Notes under the pieces: model-generated
The model's input: the letters and a program-made list of their open reading frames with translations, nothing else
Told to the model about the DNA's origin: nothing
Databases searched by the model: none
In this document: positions 7,986-16,490 of the stretch, piece by piece
Layout: every line of letters begins with the position of its first letter
Numbering within the stretch: position 1 is the stretch's first letter
From: CAISTG01 sp964455185
GTDB lineage: Bacteria; Patescibacteriota; Patescibacteriia; 2-01-FULL-39-33
Assembly (NCBI GenBank): GCA_964455185.1
Contig: CAYVUR010000001.1
Span: 1 to 64,000, forward strand
Direction of reading: 5' to 3'
Length of the DNA: 64,000 nt
Program-made: the position numbers and the translations under genes

Positions 7986-10900
7986 ATGTTTGACGAAAAA
8001 ACACAAAATATTCATTTTGATGCCATCAGATTGAGAATTGCTTCCCCTGATGATATTCATAGTTGGTCACATGGTGAAGTTACTCGTCCTGAAACTATTA
8101 ATTATCGTACTCAAAAACCAGAGAAAGATGGATTATTTTGTGAAAAAATTTTTGGCCCAATCAAAGATTGGGAGTGTTATTGTGGTAAATATAAGAAAAT
8201 TCGTTACAAAGGTATAGTTTGTGATAAATGCGGAGTAGAAGTTACTCGTTCTATAGTTCGTCGTGAACGCATGGGACATATTGATTTATGTGCTCCAGTT
8301 GCTCATATTTGGTTTTTACGTGGCATTCCATCAAAAATTGGTTTGGCTTTAGATATGTCGGTAATGAATTTAGAAAAAGTTATTTATTTTGCTGATTTTA
8401 TTATTACTTCAGTTAATGAGGATTTAAAAAATCAAACTTTTGAACAATTACGCGCTGAATATAAACAATATCGTAAACAAATTGAAAGTGATTTCGATAA
8501 TCGTATCAAACAACTTGAATCTTCTGATAAAGAAAATAAAGAAGACGCTATTAATCAATTAATTAAAGCTAAAGAAGAAAAATTGAAAGAGTTAGAAGAG
8601 ACAATGATAATTGCTGAAAATGAACTTAAAGAAATTAAACCTTTAAAAATTATTTCAGAACATGTTTTTCATGAATTATCTTTGAAATATGGCCATATTT
8701 TTGAAGCAGGCATTGGCGCTGAAGCGATTCGTGAATTATTGTCTAAAATTAATTTAGAAGAAACAGTTGAAGAATTAAATAAAGCAATTGCTGAATCTGT
8801 TGGTGCTAAAAAAGATAAATTAGTGCGTCGAGCTAAATTTTTTAATAATTTAATTAAAAATAAATTGCGCCCTGAGTGGATGATTATGACCACTATTCCG
8901 GTTATTCCTCCAGATTTAAGACCAATGGTGCCGCTTGATGGTGGACGATTTGCTACTTCAGATTTAAACGATTTATATCGCAGAGTTATTAATCGTAATA
9001 ATCGTTTAAAACAATTATTAGATTTAAATGCTCCTGAAGTTATTACTCGTAATGAGAAGCGCATGTTACAAGAAGCAGTTGATTCTTTAATTGATAATAA
9101 TGCTAGACATGGCAAGACTGTAGTTGCTTCTACAGGACAAAAAAGAAATCTAAAATCTCTCGCTGATATTTTGAAAGGTAAACAAGGACGTTTCCGTCAG
9201 AATTTACTTGGTAAGAGAATTGATTATTCAGGACGTTCAGTAATTGTTGTTGGCCCTAAATTAAAATTAGATCAGTGTGGTATTCCTAAAATGATGGCTT
9301 TAGAATTATTTAAACCATTTATCATTTCTAAATTAATTCAACGTGGTGTAGTACATAATATTCGTAGTGCTAATAGGTATATCGAAGCTAAACATGATGA
9401 TGTTTGGGATATTTTAGAGGAAGTAGTTAAAGGATCTTATGTTTTATTGAATCGTGCTCCTACTTTACATCGTTTGGGTATTCAAGCTTTCAAGCCAGTT
9501 TTAATTGAGGGTTTGGCAATTCAAATACATCCTTTAGTTTGTCCGGCGTTTAATGCTGATTTTGATGGTGATCAAATGGCTGTTCATGTTCCTCTTACTG
9601 AAGAGGCTAATAAAGAAGCGGCTGAAAGAATGCTTTCTTCTAAAAATCTTCTTAAACCAGCTAATGGTCAACCTATCGTTACTCCACAACAAGATATTAT
9701 TTGGGGATGTTATTATTTGACTACTTTAAATGAGAATGAAAAAGCTAAAATTTTTTCTTCGGTTAATGAAGCTATTTTAGCCATGGATAAAGGACTTATT
9801 ACTTTACAATCAAAAATTAAATTGTTTTATAGTAAAAATATTAAAAATAAAAAAGAGATTTTAGAAACATCTTTAGGAAGAATATTTTTTAATGAAATTT
9901 TACCGGAAAATTATCCTTTTGTTAATAAACGAGTTGGTAAAAAAGATCTTTCTAAAATTTTAGCAGATATTTTAAGAAATTTTGGTCCAGAAATAACCGT
10001 AACAACTTTAGATCAAATTAAAGATATTGGTTTTAAATATCTAACTTATTCTGCTCAATCTTTAGGTATGGATGATTTAGTAGATATTCCAGAAAGAGAA
10101 AAATTAATTGAAGAAGGTAATAAGGAAGTTGATATTATTGATAGTCAATATTTGATGGGTTTACTTACTGAAGATGAAAGACATGAAAAAATAGTTGAGA
10201 ATTGGTTAAAAATTAATAATCAAATTTTGGAAAAAGTTAAAACTTCAATGAATGAAGGTAATACTATTCTTGCTATGATCGATTCTCAAGCTCGAGGCTC
10301 TTGGGGACAATTATCACAAATGATTGGTATGAAAGGTCCAGTAGTTAATCCTAATTATGAAGTTATTGAATTGCCTGTTAAATCTAACTTTAAAAAAGGT
10401 TTTAATGTTTTGGAATTCTTTATTTCTTCCCATGGTGCTCGTAAAGGTTTATCTGATACAGCTTTGCGTACTGCTTCTGCTGGTTATTTAACTCGTCGTT
10501 TAGTTGATGTAGCTCAAGAAGTTGTAGTTAATAGTGAGGATTGCGGTGATACTGAAGGTCTTACTATTACTAAAGAAGAAAGTGAAATTATGGGCGATAA
10601 ACTTATAAATAGAGTAATAGGACGTTATGCCGCTAAAGATATTATTGATCCTAAAACTAAAAAAATTATTGTTAAAGCAGGAGATCTTATTACTGAAGAT
10701 TTAGCAGAACAATTGTCTAAATATGATATTTCAGAAATTACTGTTAGATCAGTTATGACCTGTCGCAATGTGCGAGGTGTTTGTCGCAAATGTTATGGTT
10801 ATGATTTAGCTTATAATAAACCAGTAGAATTAGGCGTTGCAGTGGGCGTAATAGCCGCTCAATCTGTAGGTGAACCAGGTACTCAACTTACCATGAGAAC

Positions 10901-11864
10901 TTTTCATACTGGAGGAGTTGCTTCTGAAGGAGATATTACTCAAGGTTTACCTCGTGTAGAAGAAATTTTTGAAGCTCGTACACCTAAAAATAAAGCAATA
11001 ATTTCTGAAGTTGATGGAATTGTTAAAATTAAAGAACCTAGACAAAGAGAAATTATTGCCGATGATGGCCAGAGAATTGCTAAAGTTTCTGGCAAAGAAA
11101 GAATTTTAGAAATTTCTTATGAGCAAACTTTAGAGAAAAAAATTTCTATACCTAAAGGTAAAAATGTTAAATTAGAAGTAAAAGATGGTGATAAAGTTAA
11201 AGTTGGACAAATTCTTTTAAGTAATGGAGAAAATCAAGTTACTGCTCCAATAGCTGGAGTAGTCAGATTAGAAAAATCATTTTTAATAATTTCTGGTAAA
11301 GAATTGGGAGTAAAAGAATATCTAGTGCCTTCAATTAAATCTATAATAGTTGCTGATGGAGCTAAAATTAAAGCCGGTGATCAATTAACTGAGGGAAGTC
11401 TTGATTTGCATCAATTATATAAATTGAAGGGCAAACATTTCACTCAGAAGTATATTATGAAAGAAATTCAACATATTTATTCTTCTCAAGGTCAAAAATT
11501 AAACGATAAACATGTTGAAGTTATTATTCGTCAAATGTTTTCCAAAGTTTATGTAATTGATGCAGGAGACGGAGATTTTATGCCTGGAGAAATTTTAGAA
11601 TATGTAGATGTTATTAATGCTAATGAAGAATTAGCTAAAGCTGGTAAAAAATTGGTTGAATTTGAAAGATTATTATTAGGTATTACTAAAGTTTCTCTAT
11701 CTACTCGTTCTTGGTTAGCCGCAGCTTCTTTCCAAGAAACCGCCAAAGTTTTAATTAATGCTGCAATTACTGGAAAAACTGATGATTTATCTGGACTTAA
11801 AGAAAATATTATTATTGGTCGTAAAATTCCTGCTGGAACTGGTTTTGTTCCTGAAAAATTATAG
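7986..11864 (+). CDS. rpoC: DNA-directed RNA polymerase subunit beta'
   Basis: RpoC holds the catalytic Mg2+. The active-site motif NADFDGDQMAVH starts at residue 523. The N-terminal zinc site is CYCGKYKKIRYKGIVCDKCG; the second zinc site is spread over CGDTEG and CRNVRGVCRKCYGY. The bridge helix and trigger-loop regions read SSHGARKGLSDTALRTASAG and QSVGEPGTQLTMRTFHTGG. A Lys/Glu-rich coiled coil of about 90 residues occupies residues 140-235, between the zinc domain and the clamp. Length 1292 is within the range for bacteria without the large beta' insertion. It is co-transcribed with rpoB and followed by a strong terminator. It ends in TAG. Confidence 0.98.
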   Translation: MFDEKTQNIHFDAIRLRIASPDDIHSWSHGEVTRPETINYRTQKPEKDGLFCEKIFGPIKDWECYCGKYKKIRYKGIVCDKCGVEVTRSIVRRERMGHIDLCAPVAHIWFLRGIPSKIGLALDMSVMNLEKVIYFADFIITSVNEDLKNQTFEQLRAEYKQYRKQIESDFDNRIKQLESSDKENKEDAINQLIKAKEEKLKELEETMIIAENELKEIKPLKIISEHVFHELSLKYGHIFEAGIGAEAIRELLSKINLEETVEELNKAIAESVGAKKDKLVRRAKFFNNLIKNKLRPEWMIMTTIPVIPPDLRPMVPLDGGRFATSDLNDLYRRVINRNNRLKQLLDLNAPEVITRNEKRMLQEAVDSLIDNNARHGKTVVASTGQKRNLKSLADILKGKQGRFRQNLLGKRIDYSGRSVIVVGPKLKLDQCGIPKMMALELFKPFIISKLIQRGVVHNIRSANRYIEAKHDDVWDILEEVVKGSYVLLNRAPTLHRLGIQAFKPVLIEGLAIQIHPLVCPAFNADFDGDQMAVHVPLTEEANKEAAERMLSSKNLLKPANGQPIVTPQQDIIWGCYYLTTLNENEKAKIFSSVNEAILAMDKGLITLQSKIKLFYSKNIKNKKEILETSLGRIFFNEILPENYPFVNKRVGKKDLSKILADILRNFGPEITVTTLDQIKDIGFKYLTYSAQSLGMDDLVDIPEREKLIEEGNKEVDIIDSQYLMGLLTEDERHEKIVENWLKINNQILEKVKTSMNEGNTILAMIDSQARGSWGQLSQMIGMKGPVVNPNYEVIELPVKSNFKKGFNVLEFFISSHGARKGLSDTALRTASAGYLTRRLVDVAQEVVVNSEDCGDTEGLTITKEESEIMGDKLINRVIGRYAAKDIIDPKTKKIIVKAGDLITEDLAEQLSKYDISEITVRSVMTCRNVRGVCRKCYGYDLAYNKPVELGVAVGVIAAQSVGEPGTQLTMRTFHTGGVASEGDITQGLPRVEEIFEARTPKNKAIISEVDGIVKIKEPRQREIIADDGQRIAKVSGKERILEISYEQTLEKKISIPKGKNVKLEVKDGDKVKVGQILLSNGENQVTAPIAGVVRLEKSFLIISGKELGVKEYLVPSIKSIIVADGAKIKAGDQLTEGSLDLHQLYKLKGKHFTQKYIMKEIQHIYSSQGQKLNDKHVEVIIRQMFSKVYVIDAGDGDFMPGEILEYVDVINANEELAKAGKKLVEFERLLLGITKVSLSTRSWLAAASFQETAKVLINAAITGKTDDLSGLKENIIIGRKIPAGTGFVPEKL

Positions 11865-11883
11865 ATTAGATTTTTAAATAAAT

Positions 11884-11912
11884 AAAAAGACCCCATAAAA
11901 AGGGGTCTTTTT
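11884..11912 (+). terminator. rpoBC terminator
   Basis: An 11-bp perfect stem AAAAAGACCCC / GGGGTCTTTTT encloses a 7-nt loop and ends in T residues; it stands 20 bp after the rpoC stop. Confidence 0.93.
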
Positions 11913-11950
11913 ATTTATTGATTTTAAAAATAAAGTTGAAATATTTATAG

Positions 11951-11993
11951 TGTGGATAATTTTATTGTCAGATAATTATAATTATTATATAAT
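11951..11993 (+). promoter_or_regulatory. DnaA box match and promoter upstream of the MerR-type gene
   Basis: A TGTGGATAA match to the DnaA box lies at 11951-11959. It is followed by TTGTCA (11965-11970), a 17-bp spacer and a perfect TATAAT (11988-11993). The leader to the ATG at 12050 is about 50 nt. Confidence 0.6.
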
Positions 11994-12049
11994 ATAAAGC
12001 ATAAAGTAAAGCTAATAGCTTTATAGTTTATACTTCATAGTTTAGATTA

Positions 12050-12286
12050 ATGTCATTAGAATTAATTAAAATTGGGGAATTAGCTAAATTAGCCAAGGTT
12101 TTACCTTCTACTATTCATTATTATACTAAAGAAGGACTACTTAATTTTGCTGCTGAAACGCCAGGAGGTTATCGTCTTTATGATAAAACAAAAACCTTAA
12201 AGCGAATTCGTATTATTCAAGATTTACAATCAAAAAATCGTTTGACTATTAATGAAATTAAAAAAAAATTAAAAAATAATTTTTAG
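12050..12286 (+). CDS. MerR-type winged HTH DNA-binding protein (DNA-binding domain only)
   Basis: The 78 residues are essentially one MerR DNA-binding domain: LIKIGELAKLAKVLPSTIHY (first HTH), YTKEGLLNFAAETPGGYRLY (wing 1), then a second helix pair ending in LTINEIKKKLKNNF. No dimerisation coiled coil or effector domain follows, so it is much shorter than classical MerR regulators. It could act as a small repressor or as a terminus-type factor. The target is unknown; its own promoter is preceded by a DnaA-box match. The stop codon TAG overlaps the Shine-Dalgarno region of the next tiny gene, indicating one transcript. Confidence 0.82.
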   Translation: MSLELIKIGELAKLAKVLPSTIHYYTKEGLLNFAAETPGGYRLYDKTKTLKRIRIIQDLQSKNRLTINEIKKKLKNNF

Positions 12287-12292
12287 GAGGTT

Positions 12293-12415
12293 ATGTCTTT
12301 TTTAACTATTGAAGTTGTTTATCAAAAAAAGAATTATAGTCGCAAGGTGGCAATTACTTTATTTTTACTTGTCGTGCCTTTGATTATACTAGCTGTTTGG
12401 GCGCTTAAAATTTAA
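12293..12415 (+). CDS. 40-residue single-pass membrane protein
   Basis: This short gene has one of the best ribosome binding sites in the window (AGGAGG at 12285-12290, 2 bp from ATG by strict spacing, embedded in the MerR stop). The product begins MSFLTIEVVYQKKNYSRKVA and continues with a hydrophobic helix of about 18 residues ending in VWALKI. The topology is probably a short basic N-terminal part followed by a single membrane span. A terminator follows 15 bp after the stop, so the MerR gene and this gene form a complete two-gene unit. I do not recognise a family. The close Shine-Dalgarno spacing and strict operon position argue for a real gene. Confidence 0.6.
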   Translation: MSFLTIEVVYQKKNYSRKVAITLFLLVVPLIILAVWALKI

Positions 12416-12430
12416 CTAGATCAAACAGCA

Positions 12431-12460
12431 AAAGAGCCGATAAATTATCGGCTCTTTTTT
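12431..12460 (+). terminator. Terminator after the MerR / small membrane protein unit
   Basis: The inverted repeat AAAGAGCCGATAA (12431-12443) / TTATCGGCTCTTT (12445-12457) is perfect and runs into a T tract. Confidence 0.92.
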
Positions 12461-12472
12461 AAAATAAAAAAT

Positions 12473-12502
12473 TTGGATAAAGACTTGTTTTTATGATATA
12501 AT
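12473..12502 (+). promoter_or_regulatory. Predicted promoter of the membrane HTH gene
   Basis: TTGGAT at 12473-12478, an 18-bp spacer and TGA-TATAAT (extended -10, hexamer 12497-12502). The ATG is at 12583. Confidence 0.55.
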
Positions 12503-12582
12503 ATTAATGTTATTTCTTATGATATTTATTTTAAAATAAGCTTGAAATTTTAATTTCAATTTTATATTTATATCTATAATTT

Positions 12583-13044
12583 ATGAAAGAAAAAAAGATT
12601 AAAAAATTAGTTAATCTTAAACAAGCTAGCGAATTATCTGGTAAAAGTTGTCAACAGTTAAGAAAAATGATAACTTCAAAAAAATTAAAAGCTGTAAAAC
12701 AAGGTAGAATTTGGATGATAGATCCATTAGATTTAGATATGAGTTTTTTAGAAAAAAAAGAAATCGATGATGGTAAATTTCTCAATAAATTTCAAAATAA
12801 AATAAATAATTTTGATATAAATACAGAACAAAAGACTTTTATCAATTTTAAAATTATATCAACACAACAATTAAGTTTAATATTAATAATGGTAGTAGTT
12901 TTATTTTCTTTATCTTTGTTTTTTTCTATATTTTTAAGTAAAGGTTTGTTAGTAAAAGCTTCTTTTTCTAAATTTTCTAATCAAGAAAAGTATATTTCTA
13001 CAGAGCAAGAAAAGTTTTTAAGACGTTCTGTTTTTGGAGATTAA
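12583..13044 (+). CDS. Membrane-anchored excisionase-fold (HTH_17-like) protein
   Basis: The 153-residue protein opens with an excisionase-type DNA-binding domain: LVNLKQASELSGKSCQQLRK, then MITSKKLKAVKQGRIWMI, the helix and beta-hairpin wing of the MerR/Xis superfamily. A linker with Asn and Lys follows, then a strongly hydrophobic segment near residues 103-125 (LSLILIMVVVLFSLSLFF), and about 28 residues outside or at the membrane. A DNA-binding domain tethered to the membrane suggests chromosome positioning or membrane-linked transcription control. It lies 6 bp upstream of ftsK and is architecturally similar to the protein encoded at 23687. The exact function is unknown. Confidence 0.7.
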   Translation: MKEKKIKKLVNLKQASELSGKSCQQLRKMITSKKLKAVKQGRIWMIDPLDLDMSFLEKKEIDDGKFLNKFQNKINNFDINTEQKTFINFKIISTQQLSLILIMVVVLFSLSLFFSIFLSKGLLVKASFSKFSNQEKYISTEQEKFLRRSVFGD

Positions 13045-13050
13045 AAAATT

Positions 13051-15810
13051 ATGCCAAAATATCGCCGTTCAGGTTTTTTAAATTTTAGATCACGACGTTA
13101 TCGCCGTGAAATTACCAATTTTTCTTTACCCAAAGTAAATTTTAGTTTTTGGTCAGAATTATCTCCAGAAGTTAAAAAAGGACTCTCTATAATTTTTTTA
13201 TTTGTTTTGGCAATTTTGAGCATATTAGGATTATTTGATTTGTCGGGACAATTTGGGAAATTTATTGCTTATATTTTATCTATAATATTAGGCAATGCAA
13301 AATGGTTAGTACCAATAATTTTAGGAGGTTGGGTCTTTTTCTTGCTTAATGAAGATAAATATCCTATTAAAACTATTAATTTTATTGGTGCAATATTATT
13401 TTTAATTGGTTTAGCTGGTTTAATGCATTTGCGCTTTGATTCTTGGGAAGCGCTTAAACAAGCTAAATTAGGATCTGGCGGAGGTTATTTAGGCGCTTTT
13501 GTAGTTTTACCTTTATTAAGGTTTATGAATTTTTGGGGGGCTTTAGTCATTTGTGTAGCTGTACTTTTAGTTGGTATTTTATTAGCTTTAGAGACTTCAA
13601 TTTATGGTTTGATGTGGCCTCTTAAATTAATTAAGTTTTTATGGAGTAAAGTATATGATTTTTATAATTTTATAAAGATTAAAAATCAAGAGAAAAAATT
13701 AAGAGAGATTCCTGAAGAATTAGATGATAATTATGAAGAGGAAACTAATGAAGAAGATTCTGAAATTAATGAAGAAGCATTAGAAGAAAACAACAATGAA
13801 GAAGATGATTTGCCTCAATTTACTCGTACTCAAGTTAATTTAGGATTTAGAGATCAAGAACCGGAAAAGGAAATTATTAAACCTAAAAAATTTGGTAAAA
13901 AAATAGATTTACCTCTTAGTTTAGTTAATGCTAAATCTGGCAAACCCACTTCGGGAGATATTAAAAATAATCAAGAAATAATTAGAAAGACTTTTGCTAA
14001 TTTTGGGATTCAAGTAGAAATGGGAGATGTTAATGTTGGACCAACAATTACTCAGTATACTTTACGTCCAGCTGATGGAGTTAAACTTTCACGATTAGTG
14101 AATCTTAGTCCAGATTTAGCGTTGGCTTTAGCGGCGCATCCAATTCGCATCGAAGCCCCAATTCCGGGAAAATCTTTAGTAGGAGTGGAAATTCCCAATC
14201 AAATGTCAGCTAAAGTTTCAATGGGAGAAATGCTTTTAAGTAAGGAATTTAAAACACGTGATAATAATTTATCAATTGCTTTAGGTAAGGATGTATCAGG
14301 CAAAGCCTGTTTTGCCCAATTAGATAAAATGCCACATTTATTAATTGCTGGTGCTACAGGCAGTGGAAAATCAGTTTGCGTCAATTCAATTATTGTTAGT
14401 TTGCTATATCAAAATAGTCCCGATGAATTAAAATTTATTTTAGTTGATCCGAAACGTGTTGAGTTGCCTCATTACAATAATATTCCTTATTTATTAACTC
14501 CAGTAATTACTGATGTTAAAAAAACCGTGGGAGCATTAAAGTGGTCGATTACAGAAATGGAACGACGCTTTGAATTATTGTCAAAATTAGGACATAGAAA
14601 TATAGCTTCTTATAATAAAACTCACCCCAATGATAAAATGCCATATATTGTTATAGTTATTGATGAATTAGCAGAGTTAATGTCTGCCAACCCTAATGAT
14701 ATGGAGGCAGGAATTGTCCGTTTAGCACAAATGGCTCGTGCTGTTGGTATTCATTTAATCTTGGCAACACAAAGACCATCAACCGAAGTTATTACTGGTT
14801 TAATTAAAGCTAATATTCCCGCTCGTATTGCTTTTGCTGTTGCTTCCTCAATTGATTCTCGCACTATTTTAGATGGTACTGGAGCTGAAAAACTTGTTGG
14901 TCGTGGTGATATGTTGTTTTTGTCGCCAGATATTTCTAAACCTAAACGTATCCAAGGGGTATTTTTATCTGATCAAGAAATTAATAATGTTATTAATTAT
15001 ATTAAAAATCAAGGTGGAGCTGATTATATTGAAGAACTTTCAGGAATGTCAACTAGTATTAATGGTTTTGGTGGCGGAGTTTTTAGTGAAGATGATGGAG
15101 ACCCGCTTTTAAATGAAGCAATAGAAGTAATTCGTCAATCAGGTAAAGCTTCAGCTTCTTTATTACAAAGGCGTTTAAAATTAGGTTATGCTAGAGCGGC
15201 ACGTATTCTTGATTTATTAGAAGAGAAAGGTATTATTGGTCCAGCTGATGGAGCTAAGCCACGCGAAGTATTTTTGGATAAGCTTGGTGGAGTTGGAGTA
15301 GTAGAATTTGCTGCACGAGAACATAATTTAACTGGTGAATTGCGTCCTTTAGAAGAAGAAATTAAAGAAGAAGAACCCTCTTTTACAGCTTTTACTAGAA
15401 ATGAATTAACAGATGTAGATAATACTGAAATTAATGAGTTAGATAATAAAAATGATAAAGATTTAGAAACAGAAGAAAATTCTTTTTCAGACAGTATTAC
15501 TAATAATTTTGATCAATTATCGCTTAAAGAAACATCAAATTCTAATTTAACTGATTTAACAAATTTAGAAAAAGATAAATTAATCTCGGAAGTTGATGAT
15601 ATCAAAGAAGTTGAAGAAGAGGCTTTGGAAGAAATTGCTGAAACTCTTGATTTAATAGAAGAAATTAAAGAAGAAGTTGCTGAAAAAACTGATAATAATC
15701 AAGAACAAGAAATTGAGACACCTCAAAAGTCTCAGATTAAACAAAAAAAAGAATCATCAAAGAATTTGCCAAAGAAAAAAAATTATTTTGATGACGAAGA
15801 GTGGAGTTAA
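13051..15810 (+). CDS. ftsK: DNA translocase FtsK
   Basis: FtsK couples division to chromosome segregation by pumping DNA toward dif. The 919-residue protein has four N-terminal membrane helices (residues about 45-185), an acidic linker (230-260), the alpha/beta motor with Walker A GATGSGKS near 434-441 and Walker B YIVIVIDELAEL near 532-543, and a C-terminal winged-helix gamma domain (SASLLQRRLKLGYARAARIL, residues about 700-720) that would read KOPS-like sites. Unusually, roughly 170 further residues follow the gamma domain. They are Glu/Asp/Asn-rich with a basic end, low complexity and predicted to be disordered. The linker is short for the family. It overlaps the next gene if that starts at the GTG at 15801. 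Confidence 0.96.
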   Translation: MPKYRRSGFLNFRSRRYRREITNFSLPKVNFSFWSELSPEVKKGLSIIFLFVLAILSILGLFDLSGQFGKFIAYILSIILGNAKWLVPIILGGWVFFLLNEDKYPIKTINFIGAILFLIGLAGLMHLRFDSWEALKQAKLGSGGGYLGAFVVLPLLRFMNFWGALVICVAVLLVGILLALETSIYGLMWPLKLIKFLWSKVYDFYNFIKIKNQEKKLREIPEELDDNYEEETNEEDSEINEEALEENNNEEDDLPQFTRTQVNLGFRDQEPEKEIIKPKKFGKKIDLPLSLVNAKSGKPTSGDIKNNQEIIRKTFANFGIQVEMGDVNVGPTITQYTLRPADGVKLSRLVNLSPDLALALAAHPIRIEAPIPGKSLVGVEIPNQMSAKVSMGEMLLSKEFKTRDNNLSIALGKDVSGKACFAQLDKMPHLLIAGATGSGKSVCVNSIIVSLLYQNSPDELKFILVDPKRVELPHYNNIPYLLTPVITDVKKTVGALKWSITEMERRFELLSKLGHRNIASYNKTHPNDKMPYIVIVIDELAELMSANPNDMEAGIVRLAQMARAVGIHLILATQRPSTEVITGLIKANIPARIAFAVASSIDSRTILDGTGAEKLVGRGDMLFLSPDISKPKRIQGVFLSDQEINNVINYIKNQGGADYIEELSGMSTSINGFGGGVFSEDDGDPLLNEAIEVIRQSGKASASLLQRRLKLGYARAARILDLLEEKGIIGPADGAKPREVFLDKLGGVGVVEFAAREHNLTGELRPLEEEIKEEEPSFTAFTRNELTDVDNTEINELDNKNDKDLETEENSFSDSITNNFDQLSLKETSNSNLTDLTNLEKDKLISEVDDIKEVEEEALEEIAETLDLIEEIKEEVAEKTDNNQEQEIETPQKSQIKQKKESSKNLPKKKNYFDDEEWS

Positions 15811-16475
15811 ATTATTTTTTTGTGAATATTTTAATAAAAAATAATCAAATTTCTAATCCTTTAGGAGATCGTCTTAGAGAAGCTAGAGAATCTCAAGGAA
15901 TTAGTTTATCAAAAGCATCTAAAGATTTAGGTATTGCTATTAAATATTTAGAAGCAATTGAAAATAATTGTCCTAATAAATTGCCGGGAGAAGAATATTT
16001 TAATTTTTTTCTTAAGAAGTATTGCCTTTATTTAAAATTGGATTATTTAATCTTAAAAGAATTAATAAATAAAAATTCAGTAAAGACATTAAATAGTAAA
16101 TGTAAAAGTACAAATTTTTTTTCTTGGCATAAATTTAATCGATTCTTTTTTTCTTTTTTTGTTGTTGTAGCTTTATTAAGTTTTTTGTTTTGGAATATTG
16201 AAGCTATTTTTCGTCCTCCTGAATTAGAAATTTTTTCTCCTACTGATGGAATTATAACTTTTGAAAGACAATTAAAAGTTGAAGGAAGAACAGCTAAAGA
16301 AGCTGAAGTTTTTATAAATAATTTTCCTGTATTAGTTGATTCTAATGGAAATTTTAATGCTTTAGTAGACTTGCAAAAAGGTTTGAATTTGATTAAAATT
16401 AGTGCGAAGAAAAGATATAGTAGACTTTCAATAGTCGAAATTAGAGTTTTGTTTAATGAAATAACAATTGATTAA
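15801..16475 (+). CDS. RodZ-like membrane protein: HTH, one membrane span, Ig-like domain
   Basis: The protein starts with a HTH_25-type helix-turn-helix (LGDRLREARESQGISLSKAS then DLGIAIKYLEAIE), as in the cell-shape factor RodZ. It continues with a Lys-rich stretch, a membrane span (FFSFFVVVALLSFLFW, about residues 113-128) and an extracellular beta-sandwich domain (LEIFSPTDGIITFERQLKVE to SRLSIVEIRVLF) resembling glucodextranase-B/Ig-like modules. In RodZ the cytoplasmic HTH binds MreB. The start is uncertain: GTG at 15801 overlaps ftsK by 10 bp, GTG at 15822 gives a protein 7 residues shorter. No Shine-Dalgarno decides. recA follows 15 bp downstream. Confidence 0.78.
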   Translation: MELNYFFVNILIKNNQISNPLGDRLREARESQGISLSKASKDLGIAIKYLEAIENNCPNKLPGEEYFNFFLKKYCLYLKLDYLILKELINKNSVKTLNSKCKSTNFFSWHKFNRFFFSFFVVVALLSFLFWNIEAIFRPPELEIFSPTDGIITFERQLKVEGRTAKEAEVFINNFPVLVDSNGNFNALVDLQKGLNLIKISAKKRYSRLSIVEIRVLFNEITID

Positions 16476-16490
16476 TAATTTAGCTAAATT

